A DNA stretch of 14,351 bases from JBCCZC01 sp039188505 (GCA_039188505.1 JBCCZC010000112.1:1-14351); one strand, 5' to 3'. Counted from the first letter of the stretch, positions 1 through 6,906 are shown. Notes: generated from the letters alone by a model not told the origin. Program-made: numbers and translations.

Positions 1-299
1 CCCTGGGGGCCTACGAGATCGTGGACGCCCAGGTCGAGCAGGCGATCAGCGCCGGCGACGTGAGCTGGCTCCCCGGTGCCTTCCGGCTCGGCGAGCTGGC
101 CGAGACCGACGAAGGCACCTGTCCCGGCGCGATCTGGCATCGCCCCGAGCGCTACGAGCGGTTGGCCGATGTGGGTCTGCTCGACTACTGGCAGCAGACG
201 GCACCGCCCGACTGCTGCGACCTCAGGCCGGAACTACCCCTCTGCCAATGGATCGAGGCGGAGGATGACCCGCGGCTCGCGGAGGCTGCCGACCGGTAA
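1..299 (+). CDS. C-terminal end of a TPR-type (CadC-like regulator?) protein, partial
   Basis: The frame is open from the window edge (first complete codon at base 3) to TAA at 297-299, so this is the 3' end of a longer gene. An internal GTG at 21 is probably not the start. The roughly 98 visible residues are soluble and acidic. They contain the segment R-Y-E-R-L-A-D-V-G-L-L-D-Y-W-Q-Q-T followed by P-D-C-C-D. As I recall, the last TPR of many CadC-like winged-helix/TPR proteins in gammaproteobacteria ends in a similar pattern: F-x-x-L-x-x-x-G-L-x-D-Y-W, then a P-x-x-C. I infer a membrane-anchored transcription regulator or a similar TPR protein, but the diagnostic N-terminal domains lie outside the window. 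The protein ends 120 bases before the kelch gene. No terminator is visible after it, only a G-run at 304-310. Confidence 0.55.
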   Translation, partial: LGAYEIVDAQVEQAISAGDVSWLPGAFRLGELAETDEGTCPGAIWHRPERYERLADVGLLDYWQQTAPPDCCDLRPELPLCQWIEAEDDPRLAEAADR

Positions 300-418
300 G
301 GGCGGGGGGGTGTCGACCCGTCGGTTCGGGCGCCATCAGCGGTCCGTAAGGTCAGGATCAGGTCCGCGCTCCAGCGAAGCCGGATACTCGATTCCCAGGA
401 ATCGTCCGGAGACCCACG

Positions 419-2011
419 ATGCGGAGATACTGCTCTAGAACGCCGACACTCGGCGTCGCTGCACTCGCCCTGGCGATCGCCTCCGGCCCATCGACCGCGG
501 GCTTTTCGGAGGGCGATTTCTGGGAGTACCTGTGGACCACCCGATCGGTCTCCGCGACGCCGAGCAACGTGACGCGTCAGACCCAGGTCGGTCGCTTCAC
601 GGCGACCCTTGGTCCGCGGATGGTCATCGACGGTGTGACGGCATTTCCCCTGACGATCGAGGGTGAGACCAGCGACGGCATCATCGACTACCGGCCCCGC
701 TGGTCCCATCTCGCGCTCGATGGCGCCGGGAACCTCCTCGGGTCGGTCGACGGCGAGAGTCTGGGGCTGGTCTTCGCGGCAGCAGGAAGCGGCAGCGGCG
801 GCTACTTCTTCGAGATCCCGGCGGCCGACGACGTCCGTGCGAACGACGAGGTCTTCGATGGCGAGTTCAATCGCCTCGACGCGCAGGTCCTGAGGCGATC
901 GAACTCGCCGGGTGAATGCGTGGACTTTCCCGAGATCGGCACGACGGTCTGCCCGGATCAGGAACCGGAGGTGTCGATCACGGCCGCCGAGTACTTCAAA
1001 CCCGGCCTTGGCCCGATCGGCGCCCGGCAGTCCTTTCTCGCCATCTTCGATGGCGGCGGTTTCGACAGCTCTGAAGAAGATGAGCGCAGCGTGGAGCTGA
1101 TCCGAACGAGCCTGAATGCCCAGGACGGCCAGGTTGTCCTCCCACCGCCGTGGACCCCGCGTGCGGGGCTCGCGACGGGGCGCTACCGGCACGGCGTCAC
1201 GGGACACGAGGGAAAGCTCTACGTCGCCGGCGGGATCGACGGTAGCGCGCAGCCCCTGGCCAGCGTCGAAGTCTACGATCCGGAGGCGGACGTCTGGGCG
1301 GCCGGCCCGCCATTACCCGCGGGTTACGGCAGTGCGCGCATTCACAGCGCCGCTGGTGAGCTCTTCGTCCTCTCGACCTTCGGCTCGCAAGCGATGCTTC
1401 AGCTCGATGGCACCCGCGAAGACTGGACGGAGCTCCCCGCGAACCCGAGCTTTTCCGACAGCTGTGTCGTCGACGGCCGGCTGATCGTGGGTATCCGCGA
1501 GAGCTTCGGCGAGCTGTCCCCGCGGATCTTCGACCCGGCGACCGGGGAATGGTCCTTCGGCACCCGCAGTTCATCGGGCGCATCGCCGAATTTCTCTGTC
1601 GCCTGCACGGGGGCGGAGGTGATCGTCACGGGTGGCGGTGACGCGCGTTTCGGGCAGACCCGCGATGTCCGGGTGTATGACGTCGGCGCCGACGGCTGGG
1701 GCGTCGGACCTCGCCTCGGGAAGGGACGCCAGCAGCACGCCGCGGCGGTCTTCCGCGGGGAACTCGTCGTTCTGGGCGGTTTTGCCCTCGGTGAAGGCGC
1801 TCTCCGGACGGTGGAAAGGCTCGGTTCCGGGGCGACCGAGTGGCGTGCCGGCGCCAGCTTCTATGTGCCCCGGGGCGACAACCGGGCCGCGGTGCTCGGC
1901 GCCTCGCTGTTCCTCGTCGGCGGGTCTGAGCGGGGGCTCGGCAGCTCGCGCGTGACGCGCCTCGACGCACCGGAGCGAGTCTTCGCAAGTGGCTTCGAGA
2001 GCGCGCCCTAG
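419..2011 (+). CDS. Exported kelch-repeat beta-propeller protein with C-terminal FASGFE tail
   Basis: 530 residues from ATG 419, preceded by GGAG at 408-411 with 7-base spacing. Residues 1-27 form a Sec signal peptide: an R-R-rich start, a hydrophobic core V-A-A-L-A-L-A-I-A, and cleavage near S-T-A-G. Residues about 30-250 are an unrecognised beta-rich region with two cysteines (C-V-D-F...T-V-C near residue 165-180) that could form a disulfide. From about residue 254 there are roughly six kelch blades. They show paired glycines after hydrophobic strands (Y-V-A-G-G about 265, I-V-T-G-G-G about 402, V-V-L-G-G about 449, L-F-L-V-G-G about 497) and Y-D-P-x-x-x-x-W motifs (V-Y-D-P-E-A-D-V-W; F-D-P-A-T-G-E-W). 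Kelch propellers bind proteins or glycans, or form part of oxidases. No catalytic Cys-Tyr galactose-oxidase signature was seen, so binding is likelier. The last residues, V-F-A-S-G-F-E-S-A-P, resemble the tail of the FG-GAP protein at 11393-12619. The target and cell location beyond export are unknown. Confidence 0.85.
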   Translation: MRRYCSRTPTLGVAALALAIASGPSTAGFSEGDFWEYLWTTRSVSATPSNVTRQTQVGRFTATLGPRMVIDGVTAFPLTIEGETSDGIIDYRPRWSHLALDGAGNLLGSVDGESLGLVFAAAGSGSGGYFFEIPAADDVRANDEVFDGEFNRLDAQVLRRSNSPGECVDFPEIGTTVCPDQEPEVSITAAEYFKPGLGPIGARQSFLAIFDGGGFDSSEEDERSVELIRTSLNAQDGQVVLPPPWTPRAGLATGRYRHGVTGHEGKLYVAGGIDGSAQPLASVEVYDPEADVWAAGPPLPAGYGSARIHSAAGELFVLSTFGSQAMLQLDGTREDWTELPANPSFSDSCVVDGRLIVGIRESFGELSPRIFDPATGEWSFGTRSSSGASPNFSVACTGAEVIVTGGGDARFGQTRDVRVYDVGADGWGVGPRLGKGRQQHAAAVFRGELVVLGGFALGEGALRTVERLGSGATEWRAGASFYVPRGDNRAAVLGASLFLVGGSERGLGSSRVTRLDAPERVFASGFESAP

Positions 2012-2558
2012 TCCGGGGATCCGTCGGAGCGTAGTCCGCACCGCGGCCGCCTACCTGGCGGTCATCGCCCTCGCACTGGTCGGGGCGACGGCGGCAGGGG
2101 CGTCAATCGACGCTCGCGGTTGGATGCTCATCGCTGGCGGCCTGCCGGTCACCATGGCGATCAGCGGGGCTGCTACGCGCAGCCTCTGCCGGGCGCTCAT
2201 CCTCCTGCCGATGCTCTTAGCCGGCGTGCTGCTCGGAGGCCTCGGGGTCTCGTCAAGGCACGCCAATCGGGTCCAGCCGAGCGACCCGGAACGAGCCGAC
2301 GCCGTTGCAGCAGCTCGCATCTTCGCCGTACTGCCGTGCCGGATCCTCGACCGGCAGGCCTGGATCGCGGCGGGCCAAGGCGTCCCGGCGGCCGTCGTCG
2401 TGCTGTCACCTCCGGGCGGACAATCGGACCTCGCAGCCTCTATACGGATTGCGCTCCCGGGATCGCACGGCGCGATCGAGGCCATGTGTACGAAGGGGCC
2501 AACACCGCTGCCCGGGCAACTGGCACGGCTCGATCTCCCGGCACCAGGGCCACCGTGA
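1989..2558 (+). CDS. Small membrane protein of unknown function
   Basis: 189 residues from GTG 1989, overlapping the last 23 bases of the kelch gene in another frame. This suggests translational coupling. A GGAG lies at 1972-1975, 13 bases upstream, which is rather far. The next in-frame ATG (2124) would delete the first membrane helix, so I prefer the GTG. The third codon position is strongly G/C across the frame, as expected of a real gene here. Predicted helices are about residues 20-38 (Y-L-A-V-I-A-L-A-L-V-G-A) and about 45-85 (one or two spans including A-L-I-L-L-P-M-L-L-A-G-V-L-L-G-G). A roughly 100-residue tail follows, probably periplasmic, with cysteines in L-P-C-R-I and A-M-C-T-K. 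I recognise no family. Its position suggests a role with the kelch protein upstream or the winged-helix membrane protein downstream. The C-terminal part is low in complexity, so the exact extent is less certain than the presence of a gene. Confidence 0.6.
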   Translation: MASRARPSPGIRRSVVRTAAAYLAVIALALVGATAAGASIDARGWMLIAGGLPVTMAISGAATRSLCRALILLPMLLAGVLLGGLGVSSRHANRVQPSDPERADAVAAARIFAVLPCRILDRQAWIAAGQGVPAAVVVLSPPGGQSDLAASIRIALPGSHGAIEAMCTKGPTPLPGQLARLDLPAPGPP

Positions 2559-2609
2559 TGGCCGGAAACCGGGCGGATCGAACTTGCCGCCAGCGCGCCT
2601 CCGACCGCC

Positions 2610-2615
2610 TATACT
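2610..2615 (+). promoter_or_regulatory. Candidate -10 element for the winged-helix gene
   Basis: TATACT, five of six matches to the sigma-70 -10 consensus, lies 28 bases before the TTG start at 2643. A TTGCCG at 2584-2589 is the only -35-like hexamer but leaves a 20-base spacer, which is too long. It is a weak or activator-dependent promoter if real. AGGTGA at 2627-2632 is the likely ribosome binding site, 10 bases before the TTG. Confidence 0.35.
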
Positions 2616-2642
2616 GGGCGCGTTTCAGGTGACGGCAGCATC

Positions 2643-3071
2643 TTGACAGGGCCCGCGAAAAACCCGGAATCGGAACGCATGATCGTCGGCGATCTGGAGG
2701 TCGACCTCATGGCGCGCACCGTGCAGCGGCAGGGCCTGATCCTGCCCGTGGAGGGACCTAGCTTCGAGCTGCTGGCCTGCGTCCTCCGTCACCATCCGGA
2801 GCTCGCGCCGATGCGAGCTATGGAGGCAGCGTTCGTAGCCGATGGCACCTCCGTGTCGCGGCAGATGCAGCTGCTGGGCGAAGCGCTGGCTGGATCGGAG
2901 CGATATCCAAACTACCTGGAAATGGTGGCTGCCGAGGGCTATCGCTTGGTCGCTCCGGTGGTACCAATAGCGCAGGACGGTCGGAATCGCTGGCGCGGCC
3001 CGCTGGTACTCGCATCGGCGGTCCTGGGCGTTCTGATCTTCGTCCTCGGCCTCTTGAGCGCGCGGCCCTAG
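2643..3071 (+). CDS. Minimal ToxR/CadC-like winged-helix protein with one membrane anchor
   Basis: 142 residues from TTG 2643 (AGGTGA 10 bases upstream). ATG 2679, which begins exactly at the domain, is an alternative giving 130 residues. Residues about 13-105 match an OmpR/PhoB-type winged helix: I-V-G-D-L-E-V-D-L (first strand), an F-E-L-L-A-C-V-L-R-H-H-P helix, a recognition-helix region around S-V-S-R-Q-M-Q-L-L-G-E-A-L, and the wing E-G-Y-R-L-V-A. Residues about 120-138 (L-V-L-A-S-A-V-L-G-V-L-I-F-V-L-G-L-L) form one transmembrane helix, and the protein ends four residues later. CadC/ToxR regulators usually add a periplasmic sensor or cytosolic TPRs after this architecture, and here nothing follows. 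It may partner with another membrane protein for sensing, as ToxR does with ToxS; the adjacent 1989-2558 protein is an obvious candidate. Alternatively it is a truncated regulator. DNA binding is inferred from the fold; no target is known. Confidence 0.8.
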   Translation: MTGPAKNPESERMIVGDLEVDLMARTVQRQGLILPVEGPSFELLACVLRHHPELAPMRAMEAAFVADGTSVSRQMQLLGEALAGSERYPNYLEMVAAEGYRLVAPVVPIAQDGRNRWRGPLVLASAVLGVLIFVLGLLSARP

Positions 3072-3122
3072 CCCCGGCAGCACCGTTCGTCGAGGTCCGG
3101 TTGGTTGCGCCTGAACCTTGCG

Positions 3123-3143
3123 GCGGGCAGTATCGCTGCCCGC
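3123..3143 (+). terminator. GC-rich hairpin, possible terminator after the winged-helix gene
   Basis: GCGGGCAG (3123-3130) pairs perfectly with CTGCCCGC (3136-3143) around a 5-base TATCG loop. It is followed by TCCCTTTCG, a poor T-tract. It lies 52 bases after the stop at 3071 and before the LAB_N start. Termination is plausible but weak; it could also be a leader hairpin of the next gene. Confidence 0.4.
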
Positions 3144-3172
3144 TCCCTTTCGCTGCGCACGCGGACATCGCC

Positions 3173-3526
3173 ATGAATGACTGCCTCGTCTCGACCGGAG
3201 GATTCCTCTCCGATCTCATGCCGGCCTGGATCCACACCTGGCTCTACGCCGACTCGCTCATCTGGACCGCTGTCGGCTTCGCCGGCGCCGGTATCTTCGG
3301 CTCCCGCTTCGTGTTCCAGTGGTTGCACAGCGAACGACGCAAGACGCTGGTGGTCCCGTGGTATTTCTGGCACCTGAGCTTCTGGGGAAGCACGCTCAAC
3401 CTGCTCTATGCCCTGCACCTCGACAAGGCACCGCTGATCTTCGGCACGGTCTTCCTGCCGTTCCTCTACGGACGCAACCTCGTCCTGCTGGCCCGGGACA
3501 CCCGGGCGGCGGACACGGCGACTTGA
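3173..3526 (+). CDS. LAB_N (lipid A biosynthesis N-terminal) domain membrane protein
   Basis: 117 residues from ATG 3173. The frame stays open upstream to GTG 3101. A later ATG at 3218 (M-P-A-W-I-H) has GGAGGA at 3197-3202, rather far at 15 bases, so the start is uncertain. The core matches the LAB_N family: an I-F-G-S-R-F-V-F-Q-W segment at about 41-50, S-E-R-R-K-T about 53-58, V-V-P-W-Y-F-W about 60-66, then Y-A-L-H and a final L-Y-G-R-N-L helix about 99-104. Three membrane helices are expected (about 28-48, 62-81, 86-106). The family occurs as standalone inner-membrane proteins or fused to lipid/sugar-modifying enzymes, and is associated with lipid A or polyprenyl-sugar metabolism. The biochemical activity is not established from sequence. 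The gene is convergent with the host-attachment gene, 15 bases apart, with no room for a separate terminator. Confidence 0.85.
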   Translation: MNDCLVSTGGFLSDLMPAWIHTWLYADSLIWTAVGFAGAGIFGSRFVFQWLHSERRKTLVVPWYFWHLSFWGSTLNLLYALHLDKAPLIFGTVFLPFLYGRNLVLLARDTRAADTAT

Positions 3527-3541
3527 TGGGAACCCTGGCGG

Positions 3542-3973
3542 CTACCAGTCTCTGAACGCATCGCGGATCGCGTCGGGTGCAGCCTGGGTGAGATCCTTGG
3601 CGATGCTCCGGGAGACCATGCGGTTGACCCGGGGCTTGACCGCCGAGCGCAGGTATCCCAGAAATTTCGGCGGCGCGATGACCACCAGATCATCATAGGC
3701 GCCCTCGTTGCGGCCACGATCGAGGTAGCTGCAGATTTCGCCAGCGAAGGTCCGGGCCGCCTGCTCGGCAGTATCGGACCGGGATCCGAGCGCCGTGCTG
3801 CCGCCGGTCGCACTCTGCTGGGTCAGCATGGGGCGATCGCGCTCGAGAGCCCGGGCGGGCACGCGGGCTTCCGGATTGACGAAGCCGTCTACTTCCTCGA
3901 GGGGCGCGTGGCGGCCCGTCGCGCTGAACAGGCGGGCGCGGCCCGCGTCTGCAACCAGGATCCAGCTAGGCAT
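3542..3973 (-). CDS. Host attachment family protein
   Basis: 143 residues. The start is set by a near-perfect Shine-Dalgarno AAGGAGGT (plus-strand 3978-3985), which puts ATG 3973 five bases after AGGAGG. A GTG six bases earlier is overlapped by the same site and is unlikely. The sequence matches the family annotated as 'protein required for attachment to host cells': W-I-L-V-A-D-A-G-R-A-R-L-F-S at the N-terminus, F-A-G-E-I-C-S-Y-L-D-R-G-R-N-E-G-A-Y-D-D-L mid-protein, V-V-I-A-P-P-K-F-L-G-Y-L-R, and a C-terminal K-D-L-T-Q block. There is no signal peptide or membrane segment, so it is cytosolic. The name derives from a plant-associated bacterium, but the family is widespread in free-living proteobacteria and resembles eRF1-like domains, so a literal role in host contact should not be assumed. 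It follows the sulfatase-fold gene on the same strand after a 69-base gap and may share its transcript. Length is typical. Confidence 0.88.
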   Translation of the reverse strand: MPSWILVADAGRARLFSATGRHAPLEEVDGFVNPEARVPARALERDRPMLTQQSATGGSTALGSRSDTAEQAARTFAGEICSYLDRGRNEGAYDDLVVIAPPKFLGYLRSAVKPRVNRMVSRSIAKDLTQAAPDAIRDAFRDW

Positions 3974-3977
3974 GGGC

Positions 3978-3985
3978 ACCTCCTT
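3978..3985 (-). promoter_or_regulatory. Strong Shine-Dalgarno site of the host-attachment gene
   Basis: Read on the minus strand this is AAGGAGGT, an 8-base match to the anti-SD sequence, 4 bases before ATG 3973. It is the strongest ribosome binding site noticed in the window and suggests high translation. It also rules out the upstream GTG as start. Confidence 0.8.
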
Positions 3986-4042
3986 CTGTCGTGCTGCCCT
4001 GACCTCAGCATAGTCGCCCCGGAACAGGGCGCCTACCGGACT

Positions 4043-6112
4043 CTACTGACCGAGGGCAGCGCAGAGATCGAGGGTCGCGCTCTCGCCGGGACCGATGATC
4101 CTCGCCATCACCGGCGCGGGCTGATCGAGGCGCAGGGTCAGGGTGGCCGGAGCGTCCTCCGCGCGGTCAACGAGCAGGGCCAGCATCGGATTCGCGGCCT
4201 CCTCCAGGAAGGCGTCGTAGCGATCCTGTAGGTCATCGCCCTGGGGCAGGAAGTGGTGGCCGACGATCATCAGATCCGGGCTCAGTTCGAACACGAAGGC
4301 GCCGTCGCTCAGGGAGAGGGACGCCAGCCGGTAGCCCTGGTGGAAGAAGCGCTCGAAATGGTCGACCTCGTTCACCCTGAGAACCGGCGCACCATCGTCG
4401 TCCGCCCCGTAGGCGATCTCCACCTCGCACTCGAGCGGCTCCGGGGCCGCTTCCCGGGAGTAGAAATCGAGAACCTGGCTGGTGAGCGCCAGCAGGCGCG
4501 CCTTGCCGCAGCTCGTCAGCGGCCAGCTCTGGTCGCCGCCACATTCCGCACCCGGGTTGTGGATCATGGTGCCGGCGTCCCAATCGAGGAAACGCGTTAC
4601 GTGACGCGGTGGGGTATCGATCGGCTCGAGCAACGATCGACCGAAGACGAAGTCCGCGTTGTGGGTCACGCCGAGCATCGACAGGACGGTCGGCGCGAGA
4701 TCGTAGGTCGACATGGGACGCTGCGGCAACGCGCCTGCGTAGCTGGTGATGCCCACCAGCCGGCGGTCGTCGACGCGATTTCCGAAGAGCTCACGCATGC
4801 GCGGCGTCGGGAAGACGCCATGATCGGCGACGATGAGGAGCAGCGCATTGTCGAGGAGCCCTTCCGCTTCCAGCGCTGCCACGAAACGGCCGACCAGCTG
4901 GTCCGTGCAGTGCACGGCATCGATGAACGGGTCGGCATCCGGCGCGTAGGGCTCGCAGCCCGCGTAGCGGTAGCCGGGTAGATGGGTTCCGAGGGTGAGC
5001 AGGGTCAGGTTGTAGGGTGCGGGGGCGGCCCTCGCGACCTCGAGAGCGTTCTCGAAGAGCTCGGTATCGCTCAGGCCCCAGACGCCATCGGGCTGGGCGA
5101 AGCCGTTGGCGAACCAGTGCTCGGAGCCGAGTACGTGGTCGTAGCCGTGCTGCTCGAGGAACGTACCCTTGCCGGCGAACTCCATGGCCGCGCCGCCGAG
5201 GAAGTACTGCTCGTAGCCGGCCTCATCCAGAACGTCGCCGAGGCAGGGCATGCTGGCGAGCAGCCGGCCAGCTTCGAGGAAGGTGTCGTTCCCGGCCGTC
5301 ATCGGCAGCAGGATGCCGCAGTGGCTCGACACGAGCCCTTCGATGGTCACGAAGGAGGAGCTCAGGTGTTCCAGCGTGGTCATCTCCTCGCTCATGGCGG
5401 CGAGGTAGGGCGCCAGGTCCGGATAGCGTTCGTCATCGAGCAGCCATGTGTTGAAGCTCTCGAGGTAGATGAGGATGAGATTGGGCGTACCGGCGGCTGC
5501 CTCGACGTCGAGACCATCGCGCGGCATCACGCGCGTCGTGTTGATGATCCCGAGCTCACGGAATTGACGGATGTCCGCCATCGTCGCGCTGCGCTCCTCG
5601 TCGCCGAGATAGACGGCAAGCGCCCGGGAGAAACGCCCGAGCCCGGTATCGGTGAGGTATAGCGCGGGCAGGAGTGTCGCGAGAATCAATGCCGCCACGA
5701 TCGGAGCGACGCCGCCGTCCTTCGTGAGGCGAATGATGCTGGCCAGGTAGACGCCGATGAGCACGAACAGGACGGCGGCGGGCCCAAGGTGCTCGAAAAA
5801 GCCGATTCGCACCGACTCGAGTTCGAAGTGGAAGAACACTTCGTTCGTGTAGCCACGCCCGGTGAAATCGAGGAGGAAGACCTCGAAGAAGCCCAGAAAC
5901 GTCAGCGCCAGGTAGAGGAGTAGCGCGAGGACTCGGATGATCCTGCCGAGCCCGATCTGCCATTGTGCCCGGAGCAGGACGGCCAGCACCGCGCTGAGCA
6001 CGGCATGGAGCAGCAGGACGACGGGGCCCAGTGGATCGAGGATGTTCAGCACCGGAAACGGCGCAAACAGCAGCAGAAACAGCAGGATCGAGGCCTTGGC
6101 AGGCTTTCCCAT
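4043..6112 (-). CDS. LtaS/OpgB-like sulfatase-fold membrane enzyme
   Basis: 689 residues from ATG 6112. A TTG lies directly before it, and AGGAAGG on the minus strand (6116-6122) is the ribosome binding site. The N-terminal 155 residues contain about five membrane helices (roughly 8-28, 29-49, 58-80, 108-127, 135-153). A large periplasmic alkaline-phosphatase-superfamily domain follows. Metal and catalytic landmarks are L-I-L-I-Y-L-E-S-F (Glu about 218), G-L-V-S-S-H-C-G (Ser262/Ser263 region, where the nucleophile is expected), T-L-G-T-H-L-P-G-Y (His about 377) and V-A-D-H-G (Asp430, His431). This layout matches LTA synthase and OpgB/MdoB enzymes, which move phosphoglycerol or similar groups from phospholipid to glycans. 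In a Gram-negative host, modification of periplasmic glucans or lipopolysaccharide is the natural guess; the actual acceptor is unknown. The S-S-H-C-G segment looks more like OpgB than LtaS. A roughly 150-residue C-terminal extension, after the V-F-G-R-S-L-L-E end of the catalytic domain, is unassigned and carries a C-G-G...S-C-G cysteine pair. Confidence 0.85.
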   Translation of the reverse strand: MGKPAKASILLFLLLFAPFPVLNILDPLGPVVLLLHAVLSAVLAVLLRAQWQIGLGRIIRVLALLLYLALTFLGFFEVFLLDFTGRGYTNEVFFHFELESVRIGFFEHLGPAAVLFVLIGVYLASIIRLTKDGGVAPIVAALILATLLPALYLTDTGLGRFSRALAVYLGDEERSATMADIRQFRELGIINTTRVMPRDGLDVEAAAGTPNLILIYLESFNTWLLDDERYPDLAPYLAAMSEEMTTLEHLSSSFVTIEGLVSSHCGILLPMTAGNDTFLEAGRLLASMPCLGDVLDEAGYEQYFLGGAAMEFAGKGTFLEQHGYDHVLGSEHWFANGFAQPDGVWGLSDTELFENALEVARAAPAPYNLTLLTLGTHLPGYRYAGCEPYAPDADPFIDAVHCTDQLVGRFVAALEAEGLLDNALLLIVADHGVFPTPRMRELFGNRVDDRRLVGITSYAGALPQRPMSTYDLAPTVLSMLGVTHNADFVFGRSLLEPIDTPPRHVTRFLDWDAGTMIHNPGAECGGDQSWPLTSCGKARLLALTSQVLDFYSREAAPEPLECEVEIAYGADDDGAPVLRVNEVDHFERFFHQGYRLASLSLSDGAFVFELSPDLMIVGHHFLPQGDDLQDRYDAFLEEAANPMLALLVDRAEDAPATLTLRLDQPAPVMARIIGPGESATLDLCAALGQ

Positions 6113-6150
6113 CAACCTTCCTGGTCACCGAGAAACGGCACAGGTTAGGC

Positions 6151-6172
6151 CATGGCGGCCGCCGGCGCCATG
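6151..6172. repeat. 22-base inverted repeat upstream of the sulfatase-fold gene
   Basis: CATGGCG (6151-6157) and CGCCATG (6166-6172) flank an 8-base GC-rich centre. The dyad ends about 39 bases before ATG 6112. A -10-like TAACCT on the minus strand (6142-6147) lies directly downstream, so the dyad would occupy the spacer and -35 region. It could be an operator; no regulator is assigned. Confidence 0.35.
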
Positions 6173-6304
6173 ACGGGGACCGCGGGCGAAGCGGTCTACC
6201 GTTCGGCGCTGCACGCCGCGATCGATGCCGCTGGAGCGGCCGGTGTCGCAATATCGCGGAATCCAGCCGCACCTGGCGATCTGGCTATTGCGGGCGCGCT
6301 GCGG

Positions 6305-6346
6305 AAGAAAATCGGGTCGGCCCGCGAGGGGTTTACGGGCCGACCC
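6305..6346 (-). terminator. Intrinsic terminator of the exported TPR gene
   Basis: An 11-base perfect inverted repeat: GGGTCGGCCCG at 6314-6324 and CGGGCCGACCC at 6336-6346, with an 11-base loop. On the minus strand the stem is followed directly by GATTTTCTT (6305-6313), a classical T-tract. It starts 30 bases after the TPR gene stop and isolates that gene from the sulfatase-fold gene. It is the clearest terminator in the window. Confidence 0.9.
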
Positions 6347-6375
6347 GCCCCGCGCGCTGCGCGGGATCAAACCGA

Positions 6376-6864
6376 TCAGCGGGCGCTGACGAGCGCGAGG
6401 TTACGTTCCGGCGCCGACAGGTCGTCGCTGAGCGCGATCGCCGCCGCGAAGTCTTCTCGGGCGGCGTCGGTCTGGCCCTGCATGGCCGCGAGGACACCGC
6501 GATTGGTCAGCGCGAGGGCCTCGTGCCGCTGGTGCAGACGGGCGACGTGCGGCGGGGCACCGATACCCTTGTCCCGGGCGAGGTCGATGGCGGCATCGCA
6601 GGCGGTCCGAGCCGCCGCGAGATCTCCGGCGCGCGCCTGGGCCACGCAGAGGTTGTTCCGGTACGCAACGCCATCACGGTGGCCGTCGAGGCGCTCGAGC
6701 GCCTTCGCGAAGCGGCCGCGGATGATCGTTTCACCCTGGGCGCTATCGCGGATCACCGTCATCTCGAGCTGCGGCTGGGCTTCACCGGCGAGGGTCGGGC
6801 CAGCGATGAGGAGGCACAGGCCGGCAGCAGCCTGCAGAAATCGGTCTCGCTTAAGAATCGTCAT
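6376..6864 (-). CDS. Small exported TPR protein
   Basis: 162 residues from ATG 6864. GGAG on the minus strand sits 7 bases upstream and fixes the start over an in-frame codon at 6891. Residues 1-26 form a signal peptide (K-R-D-R, then L-Q-A-A-A-G-L-C-L-L-I-A-G, with cleavage after T-L-A). The cysteine in the hydrophobic core is not in a lipobox. Two TPR-like helical hairpins follow: about 74-105 (Y-R-N-N-L-C-V-A-Q-A-R-A-G-D-L-A-A-A-R) and about 118-152 (A-L-T-N-R-G-V-L-A-A-M-Q-G-Q-T-D-A-A-R). TPRs mediate protein-protein contact, so a periplasmic adaptor is the likely role; no enzyme motif is seen. The gene lies downstream of and parallel to the LysR gene. Its promoter region has a well-placed LysR-type box, so control by the neighbouring regulator is likely. 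It ends in a strong terminator and is probably monocistronic. Confidence 0.82.
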   Translation of the reverse strand: MTILKRDRFLQAAAGLCLLIAGPTLAGEAQPQLEMTVIRDSAQGETIIRGRFAKALERLDGHRDGVAYRNNLCVAQARAGDLAAARTACDAAIDLARDKGIGAPPHVARLHQRHEALALTNRGVLAAMQGQTDAAREDFAAAIALSDDLSAPERNLALVSAR

Positions 6865-6906
6865 GGGTTCGCTCCGTTGAGTGCTCGCCACCTGGCGGCG
6901 GGATCC

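Noticed and set aside
185..1207. A 340-codon open frame on the minus strand
   Set aside because: It is antisense to the kelch gene and the upstream gene end, with an arginine-rich composition and no recognisable domain.
3974..3979. GTG at 3979 as start of the host-attachment gene
   Set aside because: It overlaps the AAGGAGGT site, which is correctly spaced for ATG 3973.
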